The position numbers and the translations under genes are program-made. Shown here piece after piece: positions 24,176-32,982 of a DNA stretch of 64,000 nt (the stretch's first letter is position 1; each line of letters starts with the position of its first letter). Under the pieces are notes generated by a model. The model had not been told where the DNA came from, did no database searches, and saw nothing but the letters and a program-made list of their open reading frames with translations. The stretch comes from SBBV01 sp036555425 (GTDB taxonomy: Bacteria; Pseudomonadota; Alphaproteobacteria; Bin65): positions 1 to 64,000 of the forward strand of contig DATBLL010000080.1 in assembly GCA_036555425.1 (NCBI GenBank), written 5' to 3'.

Positions 24176-25779
24176 AGTTTTTCGCCGCGCTGCTCGATCG
24201 CCTCGTCTACACGCCCGCGCGCAACGGCAAGCTGGCGCTGATGGGGCATTACCTGCGCACCGCGCCCGATCCCGACCGCGGCTGGGGCCTGGCCGCGCTG
24301 ACATCGGAGCTTTCGCTCGATTTCGCGAAGCCGGCCTTGATTCGCAACCTGATCGCCGACCGCACCGACCCGACGCTGTTCGCGCTGAGCTACGACTATG
24401 TCGGCGATCTCGCGGAAACCTGCGCGCTGCTGTGGCCGGACAATGTCGGCGGCGGGCCGACGCCGCGCCTTTCCGAAATCGTCGAGACGCTGCAGCGCAC
24501 GAGCAAGGCGGGAACGCCGCGGCGCATCGCGGCCTGGCTCGACCGGCTGGATTCCACCGGCCGCTACGGCTTCTTGAAATTGCTCACCGGCGGCCTGCGC
24601 GTCGGCGTCTCGGCGCGCCTCGCCAAGACCGCGCTGGCCGAATCCTTCGCCAAGCCGATCGAGGATATCGAGGAGCTGTGGCCGACGCTGTCGCCGCCCT
24701 ACGACTCCCTGTTCGCCTGGATCGAGGATCGCGCGCCGCGCCCCTCGCCCGAGGCGGCGCCGCGCTTCCGCCCGTTCATGCTCGCGCATGCGCTGGAGGA
24801 TCAGAAAGAGCTCGCGGGCCACGACTGGCAGGTGGAATGGAAATGGGACGGTGTGCGCGTGCAGCTCGTGGCCGAGCATGGCGCGAAGCGCCTTTTCTCG
24901 CGCACTGGCGACGATGTCTCGGGTGCCTTCCCCGACTTGCTTGACGACATCCAACTCGACGCTGTGATCGATGGCGAGCTGCTGGTGCGCGGCGCCGGCG
25001 GCCATGCGGCGCCGTTCAACGACCTGCAGCAGCGGCTCAACCGCAAGACCGTGACGGCGAAGATGCTCGCCGAGTATCCGGCGTTCCTCCGCGCCTACGA
25101 TCTTCTCGTCGACGGCGGCGAGGATGTGCGTGGCTTACCGCTCGCGGAACGGCGCGCGCGGCTCGAGCGCCTCGTCGCCGCGCACACGAGCGAGCGGCTC
25201 GACATTTCCGAGGTGCTGACGCTCTCCGATCCGGCCGCGCTGGCGCGTCTCCAGGCCGAGGCACGCACGCTCGGGCGCGAGGGGCTGATGCTGAAGCGGG
25301 GCGACAGCGTCTATACGGCCGGGCGCGTCAAGGGCCTTTGGTACAAGTGGAAGCGCGATCCGCACACCGCCGACGCCGTGCTCATGTATGCGCAGCGCGG
25401 CCACGGCAAGCGCTCGTCGTTCTATTCGGACTACACCTTCGGCGTCTGGCGCGGCGAGGAACTGGTGCCGGTCGGCAAGGCCTATTTCGGCTTCACCGAC
25501 GAAGAGCTGAAGCAGCTCGACAAATGGGTGCGCGAGCACACGGTGCAGCGCTACGGGCCGGTGCGCGAGGTCGAAAAGCGCCTCGTCTTCGAGGTGGCAT
25601 TCGACAGCATCCATCCCTCGCCGCGCCACAAATCCGGGCTCGCCATGCGCTTCCCCCGCATCGCCCGCATCCGCTGGGACAAGCCCGCCGCCGAAGCCGA
25701 CCGGCTCGAGGCGCTGGCCAAGCTCGTCGAGGCGCGGCCCGAGCCGGCGCGGCAGGAGCCGGGACTGCTCGCGCGCTAA
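24172..25779 (+). CDS. ATP-dependent DNA ligase (ligase-associated cluster)
   Basis: A 535-residue ATP-dependent DNA ligase. Residues 1-190 form an N-terminal DNA-binding domain. The adenylation Lys is in motif I, VEWKWDGVRVQ, near residue 223; motif III (AFLRAYDLLVDGG), motif IV/V (REGLMLKRGDSVYTAGR and WYKWKRDP) follow, then an OB-fold with FEVAFDSIHPSPRHKSGLAMRFP. This is the LigB/LigC-type enzyme of the PdeM-helicase-exonuclease-ligase set, separate from the essential NAD-dependent ligase. It probably seals nicks during DNA damage response. Overlaps the exonuclease stop by 4 bases. Confidence 0.92.
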   Translation: MKFFAALLDRLVYTPARNGKLALMGHYLRTAPDPDRGWGLAALTSELSLDFAKPALIRNLIADRTDPTLFALSYDYVGDLAETCALLWPDNVGGGPTPRLSEIVETLQRTSKAGTPRRIAAWLDRLDSTGRYGFLKLLTGGLRVGVSARLAKTALAESFAKPIEDIEELWPTLSPPYDSLFAWIEDRAPRPSPEAAPRFRPFMLAHALEDQKELAGHDWQVEWKWDGVRVQLVAEHGAKRLFSRTGDDVSGAFPDLLDDIQLDAVIDGELLVRGAGGHAAPFNDLQQRLNRKTVTAKMLAEYPAFLRAYDLLVDGGEDVRGLPLAERRARLERLVAAHTSERLDISEVLTLSDPAALARLQAEARTLGREGLMLKRGDSVYTAGRVKGLWYKWKRDPHTADAVLMYAQRGHGKRSSFYSDYTFGVWRGEELVPVGKAYFGFTDEELKQLDKWVREHTVQRYGPVREVEKRLVFEVAFDSIHPSPRHKSGLAMRFPRIARIRWDKPAAEADRLEALAKLVEARPEPARQEPGLLAR

Positions 25780-25839
25780 CCATTCGCCACAATTCGCTCC
25801 GTATATTGAGGCGGGAACGAGCAAGGGGGCTTTGCAAAC

Positions 25840-26676
25840 GTGTGCAATTTCCATTTGCCGGGCGTGGCGCTGGCGCTGGCGGCTTGTGCCCTGACGGCGC
25901 CGGCGCAGGGCGAAACGCGCAGAGCCTTGAGCGGAGCGGCGACGCCGGCATCCGGCGCCGCGCGGTCGATCGGTTTCTATGCCAATGGCTGCATCCGCGG
26001 CGCCGTACCCCTGGCGCTCGAAGGCCCGGGCTGGCGCGTGCTGCGCCCGCAGCGCAACCGCTACTGGGGCCACCCCGATCTGATCGCCACACTGCGCGAC
26101 TTGGCGCGCCGCGTCCGCGCCGCCACCGGCAAGGCCATGCTCGTGGCCGACATCGCCCAGCCGCGCGGCGGGCCGGCGAGCGGCCACGCCAGTCACCAGA
26201 TCGGCCTTGACGCCGACGTGCGGTTCCAGCTCGTCCCCGACCGCCCGCTCGATCCGGCCTTGCGCGAGGAGGGCACCGAGCTTTCGATGCTCGCCGAGGG
26301 CGCCGAAGAGCTCGACCGCAGCCGCTGGAACGGCGATCAGGCCGCACTGCTGCGCATCGCGGCCGAGCTCGCGAGCGTCGACCGCATCTTCATCAATCCG
26401 GTGATCAAGCGCGAGATTTGCCAGGCGGCGAAGGGCGACCGCCGCTGGCTCGCGAAGCTCGTGCCCTGGTACGGCCACGACGGCCACATGCATGTCCGCG
26501 TGAAGTGCCCGGCTGACAGTCCCGATTGCCGGCGCCAGGAGCCGCTCTCGGCCGACGACGGCTGCGGCACGGCACTCGCCTGGTGGTTCACGAGCGAACC
26601 CTTCCGCCGCCACATCGCCGCGCCCGCGAAGCCGCCCGCGCCGCCTGCAGCCTGCCTCGCGCTTTGGCAGCGGTAG
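25840..26676 (+). CDS. mepA: Penicillin-insensitive murein endopeptidase MepA
   Basis: A 278-residue secreted M74-family LAS peptidase that cleaves the D-Ala-meso-DAP crosslink in peptidoglycan. A signal peptide covers about residues 1-25 (cleavage near PAQG). Zinc ligands appear in SHQIGLDADVRF near 120 and in WYGHDGHMHVRVKCP near 215, the two blocks of the MepA active site. Cysteines in the C-terminal part may form disulfides. The start is a GTG preceded by AAGGGGG at 25824-25830; no suitable ATG precedes the signal sequence. It is a single gene with the repeat-rich gap downstream. Confidence 0.88.
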   Translation: MCNFHLPGVALALAACALTAPAQGETRRALSGAATPASGAARSIGFYANGCIRGAVPLALEGPGWRVLRPQRNRYWGHPDLIATLRDLARRVRAATGKAMLVADIAQPRGGPASGHASHQIGLDADVRFQLVPDRPLDPALREEGTELSMLAEGAEELDRSRWNGDQAALLRIAAELASVDRIFINPVIKREICQAAKGDRRWLAKLVPWYGHDGHMHVRVKCPADSPDCRRQEPLSADDGCGTALAWWFTSEPFRRHIAAPAKPPAPPAACLALWQR

Positions 26677-26685
26677 CCGCGCCTG

Positions 26686-26833
26686 CCCTCACCTCCCATT
26701 CGCGCTGGCGCGCGAACGGGCCCCTCCTCTCCCTTCGGGAGAGGGAAAGAAAGTGCGCAACGCCTCTTCCTTCTCTCTCCCGCTTGCGGGAGAGAAGGGG
26801 CCCATTCGCCACTTGGCGAATGGGAAGTGAGGG
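26686..26833. repeat. Long repeat with CCCTCAC ends and internal hairpins
   Basis: The 148-base element starts CCCTCACCTCCCATTCGC and ends GCGAATGGGAAGTGAGGG, with inner hairpins CTCCCTTCGGGAG and CTCTCCCGCTTGCGGGAGAG and a terminal CATTCGCCACTTGGCGAATG. The ends match the 19-bp palindrome at 14415-14456. It fills most of the gap between mepA and the antiporter gene. Confidence 0.8.
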
Positions 26834-26933
26834 CCGCCGCGCGGAACAATTTCGCCGGCGCTCCGTTGCCTTGCCGTGAAAACACGATAGATAGTGCGGG
26901 CCCCGGCAACGACAGCGGTTCGCCCTCGCCCTC

Positions 26934-28619
26934 ATGCACGGATTCGAGCTTCTCTTCGAGGGCGTGATCATCCTCGTGGCCGCGGTCGCGGTCGTCTATC
27001 TCTTCCAGCGCATCAAGGCCGGGCCGGTGCTCGGCTATCTCGCGGCCGGCCTTCTGATCGGCCCGCACGCGTTCCGCCTCGTCGTCCATATCGAGGCGAT
27101 CCAGACGCTGGCGGAATTCGGCGTCGTCTTCCTGCTGTTCATCGTCGGCCTCGAGCTGTCGTTCCGGCGCCTCGCCAGCATGCGCACCGAGGTGTTTGGC
27201 CTGGGCTCGGCGCAGGTGCTGCTGACGGCGGCGCTGGTCGGCGCGGCGGTGGCGCTGATCGGGGTGAGCTGGCAGGCCGCGGTGATCATCGGCTTCGGCG
27301 TGGCGCTGTCGTCGACGGCCGTGGTGCTGCAGATTCTCTCCGAGCGCGGCGAGCTCTCGGGCCGGCTCGGGCGCATCTCGTTCTCGATCCTGCTGCTGCA
27401 GGATCTCGCCATCATCCCGCTGCTGGCGATCGTGCCGCTGTTGGGCCACGGCGGCCAGGGCGCCACCGACTTGCGCGAGGTCGCGATCGCGGCCGCAAAG
27501 GCCGTGGCCGCGCTGGCCGTGATCCTCGTGGTCGGGCGCTATCTCTTGACGCCGCTCTTCCGCGCCGTCGCCGGCATGCACCGGGAGGAGCTGTTCTTCG
27601 CGATCACGCTCCTGGCCGTGCTCGGCACCGCGACCGCGACCCAGGCGGTCGGGCTCTCGCTCACGCTCGGCGCCTTTCTTGCCGGGCTCATGCTCGCCGA
27701 GACCGAGTTCCGCCACCAGATCGAGGTGACGATCCGGCCGTTCCAGGGCCTGCTGCTCGGCCTTTTCTTCATGTCGATCGGCATGACCGTCGATCTCGGC
27801 TTCGCCGTGGCGCATTGGTGGCAAGTGCTGCTGCTGCTGGCCGGCCTCGTCACGATCAAGGCGGCGGTGATCGCGGGCCTCTGCTACGCGATCAAGATGC
27901 CGGCCGCGGTGGCGCTGCGCACCGGCCTCGTGCTGGCGCAGGCCAGCGAATTCGCGTTCGTGCTGATCGCGATCGCCGCGCGCGAGAAGATCGTGCCGGT
28001 CGAGGTGCAGCAGATGGTGCTGGCCGTGGCCAGCCTTTCGATGGCGGCGACGCCGCTGCTGGCGGCACTCGGCCTCTGGATCGCCGGGCGCCTCGAGCGC
28101 GTGACGCGCATCGGCCTCGCCGCGCTCGAGCAGGAGAACATCGATCTCAAGAAGCACGTGGTGCTGGCCGGCTACGGGCGCTTCGGCCAGATGATCGCGC
28201 GCCTGCTCGACGCCAACCGCATCCCTTACGTGGCGCTCGACATGGACGCGCAGCAGGTGGCCGCGTTCAAGGCCAAGGGCGTGCCGATCCATTTCGGCGA
28301 CGCGACGCGGCCCGAAATCCTCTGGGGTGTCGGCATCGACCGCGCCAGCGCCATCGTGCTCACCACGGCGAGCGATCCCGCCGGGCAAACGCGGCTCGTC
28401 GGCCTGCTGCGCCGCCGCCTGCCCGATTTGAAGATTGTGGCGCGCGCCCGCGACGCGCAGCACGCAGCCGCGCTCACCGCCGCCGGCGCCACCGCGGCGG
28501 TGCCCGATGCGCTCGCCTCGAGCCTGCACCTGGCACAGTCGGTGATCCGGAGCTTTGGTCTGCCCGAAGTGGATTTGAATCAGCTGCTGAGCGAGTACGG
28601 GCAGAAGGAACCGGCCTAG
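26934..28619 (+). CDS. KefB/KefC-like potassium/proton antiporter
   Basis: A 561-residue CPA2-family transporter. Roughly the first 380 residues are about 12 membrane helices with the conserved LLLFIVGLELSF segment and FGVALSSTAVVLQ; residues 400-545 are an RCK (TrkA-N) domain with the nucleotide-binding GYGRFGQMIARLLD and an ending AAVPDALASSLHLAQ. It would exchange K+ (or Na+) for H+ across the inner membrane and be gated by NAD(H) or glutathione-type ligands through the RCK domain. No ancillary KefF/KefG gene is adjacent. Exact ion preference is uncertain. Confidence 0.88.
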   Translation: MHGFELLFEGVIILVAAVAVVYLFQRIKAGPVLGYLAAGLLIGPHAFRLVVHIEAIQTLAEFGVVFLLFIVGLELSFRRLASMRTEVFGLGSAQVLLTAALVGAAVALIGVSWQAAVIIGFGVALSSTAVVLQILSERGELSGRLGRISFSILLLQDLAIIPLLAIVPLLGHGGQGATDLREVAIAAAKAVAALAVILVVGRYLLTPLFRAVAGMHREELFFAITLLAVLGTATATQAVGLSLTLGAFLAGLMLAETEFRHQIEVTIRPFQGLLLGLFFMSIGMTVDLGFAVAHWWQVLLLLAGLVTIKAAVIAGLCYAIKMPAAVALRTGLVLAQASEFAFVLIAIAAREKIVPVEVQQMVLAVASLSMAATPLLAALGLWIAGRLERVTRIGLAALEQENIDLKKHVVLAGYGRFGQMIARLLDANRIPYVALDMDAQQVAAFKAKGVPIHFGDATRPEILWGVGIDRASAIVLTTASDPAGQTRLVGLLRRRLPDLKIVARARDAQHAAALTAAGATAAVPDALASSLHLAQSVIRSFGLPEVDLNQLLSEYGQKEPA

Positions 28620-28632
28620 CCCGCGGCGCCCG

Positions 28633-29061
28633 CTATTTCTTGTCGTCCTTCCGCGGCTCGAACGCGAGCGAAGCGGAGTTCATGCAGAAGCGCTGGCCCG
28701 TGGGCTTGGGGCCGTCGGGGAAGACGTGGCCCAAATGCGCATCGCAACGCGCGCACAAGACCTCGGTGCGCCGCATGAACAGGCTGCGGTCCTCTTTCAG
28801 CGCGACCGCGTTCTCCGCCACCGGCGCCCAGAAGCTTGGCCAGCCCGTGCCCGAATCGTATTTGGTCGACGCTTCGAACAGCGGCGTGCCGCAGCAGATG
28901 CAGCGATAGAGGCCCGGCGCCTTGTTGTTCCAATGCGCTCCGGTGAAGGCGCGCTCGGTGCCGTGCTGGCGCGTGACGTAGTATTGCTCCGGGGTTAATT
29001 GCTTCTTCCACTCGGCGTCGCTTTTCACGACCTTGGCCGTTTTGGGGCTCGCATCGTTCAT
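28633..29061 (-). CDS. msrB: Peptide-methionine (R)-S-oxide reductase MsrB
   Basis: A 142-residue cytoplasmic MsrB that reduces methionine-R-sulfoxide in proteins. Two zinc CxxC pairs appear in YRCICCG near residue 54 and CARCDAHLGHVFPDG near 103, with the substrate-recognition SGTGWPSF near 72 and the catalytic Cys in RFCMNSASL near 126. The start is the ATG before NDASPK; an upstream in-frame codon would add unconserved residues. It is convergent with the antiporter gene (13-base gap) and divergent from the CBS protein, whose start is 117 bases away. Confidence 0.93.
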   Translation of the reverse strand: MNDASPKTAKVVKSDAEWKKQLTPEQYYVTRQHGTERAFTGAHWNNKAPGLYRCICCGTPLFEASTKYDSGTGWPSFWAPVAENAVALKEDRSLFMRRTEVLCARCDAHLGHVFPDGPKPTGQRFCMNSASLAFEPRKDDKK

Positions 29062-29177
29062 GGGTGGCCTCCGAAGGGTGCATGCGCCTCCGCGCATGAT
29101 GTGGTAAGATAACTTTAGTGGGCGACGCGACTAGCGCCGCGCCTTCACTTCCGCATCAATTCGGAGCGAGGTGCGCC

Positions 29178-29612
29178 ATGATCGTTTCCCAAATCTTACG
29201 CGACAAGGGCACGGCTGTCTTTACCGTCGCGCCGGAGGCGAGCGCGGTCGAGGCCGCGCGCGTGATGAACGAGCGGCGCGTCGGCGCCCTCGTCGTGCGC
29301 CGCGGCCACGGCAAGCTCGAAGGCATCGTCTCCGAGCGCGACATCGTCACCGCGCTGGCCGAGCACGGTCCCGAAGCGACCGAGCGGCCGGTGCGCGCGC
29401 TGATGACGCCGGCCGAGCGCCTCATCACCTGCAGCCCCACCGACACGGTCGACCGCATCACCGCGGTGATGACCGACCGGCGCGTGCGGCACCTGCCGGT
29501 GCTCGAGGGCGGCCGGCTCGCCGGCATCATCTCGATCGGCGACGTGGTCAAGGCCCGCCTGCGCGAGACGCAAGCGGAGGTTGAGGCCATGACGGCGTAT
29601 GTGCGCGGCTGA
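29178..29612 (+). CDS. CBS-pair domain protein
   Basis: A 144-residue protein made almost entirely of two CBS motifs (Bateman module): residues 8-60 with VFTVAPEASAVEAARVMNE and GIVSERDIV, and residues 75-130 with SPTDTVDRITAVMTDRRVRHLPVLEGGRLAG and ISIGDVVK. Such stand-alone proteins bind adenosine nucleotides and regulate other proteins. The start ATG at 29178 follows GGAGCGAGG, which supports it over an upstream in-frame codon. Its target is unknown. Confidence 0.88.
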   Translation: MIVSQILRDKGTAVFTVAPEASAVEAARVMNERRVGALVVRRGHGKLEGIVSERDIVTALAEHGPEATERPVRALMTPAERLITCSPTDTVDRITAVMTDRRVRHLPVLEGGRLAGIISIGDVVKARLRETQAEVEAMTAYVRG

Positions 29613-29669
29613 GGCGGCCCCGGGGCGCCCGCCTCGGACGCAAAGCGGAGGCCGAATAAGCTACGGCGA

Positions 29670-29685
29670 GCGAAGGTTCCTTCGC
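29670..29685. terminator. Short hairpin between convergent genes
   Basis: GCGAAGG at 29670-29676 and CCTTCGC at 29679-29685 can pair, with little loop. It lies between the convergent CBS and cold-shock genes and may act as a bidirectional terminator, but there is no clear T-tract. Confidence 0.35.
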
Positions 29686-29728
29686 CCGCTTTAGGTGGAT
29701 ATACGTATAAGGCGTTACGCCGCGCGAT

Positions 29729-29935
29729 CTACTTCGCGAGGACGAGGTTTTCCGCCTTCTTGCCCTTGCGGTCGTCCACAACGTCGAAGGTCACGCGCTG
29801 GCCCTCGGAGAGAGCCTGCAGTCCGGCGCGTTGAACCGCGGTGACATGCACGAAAACGTCCTTGCCGCCGCCGTCGGGCGCGATGAAGCCGAAGCCCTTC
29901 GTCGCGTTAAACCACTTGACCGTACCCGTCGCCAT
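29729..29935 (-). CDS. Cold-shock protein (CspA family)
   Basis: A 68-residue single-domain nucleic-acid chaperone. RNP1 is KGFGFIAP (near residue 13) and RNP2 VFVHVTAV (near 27). The remaining residues are those of the classic five-strand OB fold. It binds single-stranded RNA or DNA and acts in the cytoplasm. It is convergent with the CBS gene. The more than 300 bases upstream without a gene (to 30263) leave room for a long 5' leader, as known for several csp genes, though no thermoswitch is demonstrated here. Confidence 0.95.
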   Translation of the reverse strand: MATGTVKWFNATKGFGFIAPDGGGKDVFVHVTAVQRAGLQALSEGQRVTFDVVDDRKGKKAENLVLAK

Positions 29936-30263
29936 CTAGTCGTCGTCCTTCCCTCGCTCGGCCCCTCACACGCCAACCGCGCGGCGGCCGAAAGAGCCGC
30001 GCGGAAGCAACCCATAATGCACCATTTTGGCGTGCCGGTGTTACGGTTTTTCGGATCGGCCGCCGCAATCAGAGATAAATGCGTAGAGATGCGGATTGAC
30101 GGCGCGCTTTGGGGTGCCGCACCCACGATTTGTGCGCTTGCACAGTTGGATATCAGCGCTCGGGGCCGATCAGCTTTGGCGATTGCGCTGCGATGTCGCT
30201 TGAGAAGATGGCACCAATGGATGAGATTGCAGACTCGGTTGAGCGATCACCGCCAGACCAAGG
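29936..30263. other. Intergenic region upstream of the cold-shock gene
   Basis: About 330 bases without a convincing gene, between the cold-shock and HicB-like genes, which diverge here. It is less G+C-rich than its surroundings. Its left end should hold the cold-shock gene leader and promoter (minus strand), its right end the HicB-like promoter. I see no clear repeat or hairpin. Confidence 0.5.
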
Positions 30264-30470
30264 ATGGGCGAAGTAATCTTTCTCGTCGAAGAGGCCTCCG
30301 AGGGCGGCTATACGGCGTGCGCCCTCGGCATTTCGATATTCACTGAGGCGGATACGTTGGACGACTGGCGCAAAAATGTGCGCGAGGCTGTCCGCTGCCA
30401 TTTCGACGAAGGCACGGCGCCGCGGGTTATTCGTTTGCATTCTGTTCGCGAAGAAGTATTGGCGGCCTGA
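30264..30470 (+). CDS. HicB-like antitoxin
   Basis: A 68-residue protein with the HicB RNase-H-like fold pattern: FLVEEASEGGYTACALGISIFTEAD followed by a helix (LDDWRKNVREAVRCHFD). It lacks the C-terminal DNA-binding helix-turn-helix or RHH domain of full HicB, so it is a short version. The HicA-like gene follows 27 bases downstream on the same strand, supporting a toxin-antitoxin pair in the antitoxin-first order. The ATG is preceded by a weak AAGG site. It would neutralise HicA by direct binding. Confidence 0.7.
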   Translation: MGEVIFLVEEASEGGYTACALGISIFTEADTLDDWRKNVREAVRCHFDEGTAPRVIRLHSVREEVLAA

Positions 30471-30497
30471 CGCGGCCTGCATTTTGGTGCGAGGCTG

Positions 30498-30758
30498 GTG
30501 AATTTGCCTCGCGACCTTTCTGGGACAGAACTTGCGAAAGCGCTTGGCCGATTGGGCTATCGCACTACGTGCCAGAGCGGCGGGCACATGCGCTTGACGA
30601 CCATGGATGGCGGCCAGCACCACGTGACGGTCCCCAATCACGAGTCGCTCAAGCTCGGTACGCTCGCCGGCATTCTCTCGGACGTCGCGGCTCATTTTCA
30701 AATCACTCGAGACGAATTGTTGAAGCGCCTCTTCGGATCATTCGCCGCTACCCCCTGA
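30498..30758 (+). CDS. HicA-like mRNA interferase toxin
   Basis: An 86-residue HicA/YcfA-family protein with the double-stranded-RNA-binding-like fold. Landmarks are SGTELAKALGRLGY, the catalytic His region SGGHMRL near residue 30 and VPNHESLKLGTLAGILSD. Known HicA proteins cleave mRNA and are inhibited by HicB. The start is a GTG with GCGAGG 7-12 bases upstream. Its stop overlaps the 3' end of uvrB on the other strand (30748-30758). Activity is inferred from the family; the key His is present. Confidence 0.75.
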   Translation: MNLPRDLSGTELAKALGRLGYRTTCQSGGHMRLTTMDGGQHHVTVPNHESLKLGTLAGILSDVAAHFQITRDELLKRLFGSFAATP

Positions 30759-32982
30759 TCGGCCTTCGTCCTCCCCGGCTCCGTCCGCCGCCGCGGCTGC
30801 CGCGCTCGCGCATCGCTTTCTTCCGCTGCTGGGCGGCGTGGTAGGGGGCGCCGGGTTCTTCCAGGAGGTAGCGCGCGCGTTCGAGCTTTTGCTGCTGCTG
30901 TGTACCCGAGGAGATGCCGAGGTCGTCGACTTCGAGGCGGCGGATCTCGTCGCGCAGTCGCGCCGCCTCCTCGAATTCGAGATTGGCCGCGTGCTCCTTC
31001 ATGCGCCCCTCGAGCTCCTGCAGGTAGCTCTTCAAATTGTGGCCGAGCAGATGCGGCTTGTCGGGATCGCCGGTGCCGACCGTGACGTGATCGCTTTCGT
31101 AGACGCTCTGCAAGATGTCGGAGATGCCCTTCTTCACCGATTCCGGCGTGATGCCGTGGGCGGCGTTGTATTCCTGCTGCTTCTCGCGCCGGCGGTTGGT
31201 TTCGGCGATGGCCGATTTTATGCTCTCGGTCATGGTTTCGGCATAAAGAATCGCCTTGCCCTCGATGTTGCGCGCGGCGCGGCCCACCGTCTGGATCAGC
31301 GAGGTTCGCGAACGAAGATACCCTTCCTTGTCGGCGTCGAGCACGGCGACGAGCGAGCATTCGGGGATGTCGAGGCCCTCGCGCAAGAGATTGATGCCGA
31401 CGAGCACGTCGAAGACGCCGAGCCGGAGATCGCGGATGATCTCGATGCGCTCCAGGGTCTCGACGTCGGAGTGCATGTAGCGGACCTTCAAGCCCGCCTC
31501 GTGCAGATACTCGGTCAAATCCTCGGCCATGCGCTTGGTCAAGGTCGTGACCAGCACGCGCTCGCCCTTGGCCGCCCGCGCCTTGCATTCGTGGATGAGA
31601 TCGTCGACCTGCGTCTCGGCCGGCCGCACCTCGACGACGGGATCGATGAGCCCGGTCGGGCGGATCACCTGATCGACGAAGACGCCGCCGGTCCGCTCCA
31701 ACTCCCACGGGCCCGGCGTCGCCGAGACCAGCACGGTCTGCGGCCGCATCGCGTCCCATTCCTCGAATTTGAGCGGGCGGTTGTCGACGCAAGACGGCAA
31801 GCGGAAGCCGTATTCGGCGAGCGTGGATTTCCGCGCAAAGTCGCCTTTGTACATGCCCATCAGCTGCGGCACGGTGATGTGGCTCTCGTCGACGAAGACG
31901 AGCGCGTGCTTGGGCAGGTATTCGAACAAGGTCGGCGGCGGCTCGCCCGCCTTGCGGCCGGTCAGATAGCGCGAATAGTTCTCGATGCCGTGGCAGGAGC
32001 CGGTGGCCTCGATCATCTCCATGTCGTATTGCGTGCGCTGCTCGAGCCGCTGCGCTTCGAGCAGCTTGCCCTGGGCGGTGAGCTCGGCGAGGCGCTCCTT
32101 CAACTCGACGCGGATCAGCTTCACCGCCTGCTGTAGGGTGGGCTTCGGGGTCACGTAGTGCGAATTGGCGAAGATCACGATGTCGTCGAGCTTCGCCGTC
32201 TTCTCGCCGGTCAAGGGATCGAATTCGGTGATGCTCTCGACCTCGTCGCCGAACAGCGAGAGGCGCCAGGCGCGGTCTTCCAAGTGGGCGGGGAACAGCT
32301 CGACCGAATCGCCGCGCGCGCGGAACGTGCCGCGGCGGAAATCCTGGTCGTTGCGCGAATATTGCAGCTCGACGAGACGGCGGAGGAACGCGGTGCGCTC
32401 GAGCTTCTGCCCGCCCTTCACCGTCAAGATCATCTCGGAATAGGCCTCGACCGAGCCGATGCCGTAAATGCACGAGACCGAGGCGACGATGATCACGTCG
32501 TCGCGCTCGAGCAGCGAGCGCGTCGCCGAGTGGCGCATGCGGTCGATCTGCTCGTTGATCTGCGCTTCCTTGTCGATATAGGTGTCGGTGCGCGGGACGT
32601 AGGCCTCGGGCTGGTAGTAGTCGTAGTACGAGACGAAATATTCGACCGCGTTGTTGGGGAAGAAGCTCTTCATCTCGCCGTAGAGCTGCGCCGCCAGCGT
32701 CTTGTTGGGCGCCAGGATCAGCGCCGGGCGCTGCGCATTGGCGATCACGTGCGCCATCGTGAAGGTCTTGCCCGAGCCGGTGACGCCCAAGAGCACCTGC
32801 TCGCGCTCGCCCTTCTCGACGCCTTCGCTGAGCGCCGCGATCGCCTGCGGCTGGTCGCCGGCGGGCTTGTAGTCGGAAAGCACTTCGAGCCGCGCGCCGA
32901 TGTTGCGCCCGCGCAGCATGGCGAGCCGCTCGTTCTGCAGCAGCGGCGCCTGGCGGGCGGATTCGGGAAGGATCAGCGACAT
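30748..32982 (-). CDS. uvrB: UvrABC system protein B
   Basis: A 744-residue excinuclease subunit, the damage-verifying helicase of nucleotide excision repair. Walker A GVTGSGKTF is near residue 60, the beta-hairpin YYDYYQPEAYVP near 110, motif VI QTVGRAARNIEG near 560, and the C-terminal UVR motif EFEEAARLRDEIRRLE near 675. A basic Arg/Gly-rich tail (GSRGGGRSRGGRRPIRG) ends the protein. Start is the ATG before SLILPESARQ; a longer in-frame start exists but its residues look non-coding. UvrC is encoded 5.6 kb away on the other strand. No clear LexA box is seen upstream. Confidence 0.95.
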   Translation of the reverse strand: MSLILPESARQAPLLQNERLAMLRGRNIGARLEVLSDYKPAGDQPQAIAALSEGVEKGEREQVLLGVTGSGKTFTMAHVIANAQRPALILAPNKTLAAQLYGEMKSFFPNNAVEYFVSYYDYYQPEAYVPRTDTYIDKEAQINEQIDRMRHSATRSLLERDDVIIVASVSCIYGIGSVEAYSEMILTVKGGQKLERTAFLRRLVELQYSRNDQDFRRGTFRARGDSVELFPAHLEDRAWRLSLFGDEVESITEFDPLTGEKTAKLDDIVIFANSHYVTPKPTLQQAVKLIRVELKERLAELTAQGKLLEAQRLEQRTQYDMEMIEATGSCHGIENYSRYLTGRKAGEPPPTLFEYLPKHALVFVDESHITVPQLMGMYKGDFARKSTLAEYGFRLPSCVDNRPLKFEEWDAMRPQTVLVSATPGPWELERTGGVFVDQVIRPTGLIDPVVEVRPAETQVDDLIHECKARAAKGERVLVTTLTKRMAEDLTEYLHEAGLKVRYMHSDVETLERIEIIRDLRLGVFDVLVGINLLREGLDIPECSLVAVLDADKEGYLRSRTSLIQTVGRAARNIEGKAILYAETMTESIKSAIAETNRRREKQQEYNAAHGITPESVKKGISDILQSVYESDHVTVGTGDPDKPHLLGHNLKSYLQELEGRMKEHAANLEFEEAARLRDEIRRLEVDDLGISSGTQQQQKLERARYLLEEPGAPYHAAQQRKKAMRERGSRGGGRSRGGRRPIRG

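Noticed and set aside
26337..28529. Long minus-strand frame across mepA and the antiporter
   Set aside because: It crosses two well-supported genes and an intergenic repeat; the product is a His/Arg/Glu/Gln-rich shadow sequence.
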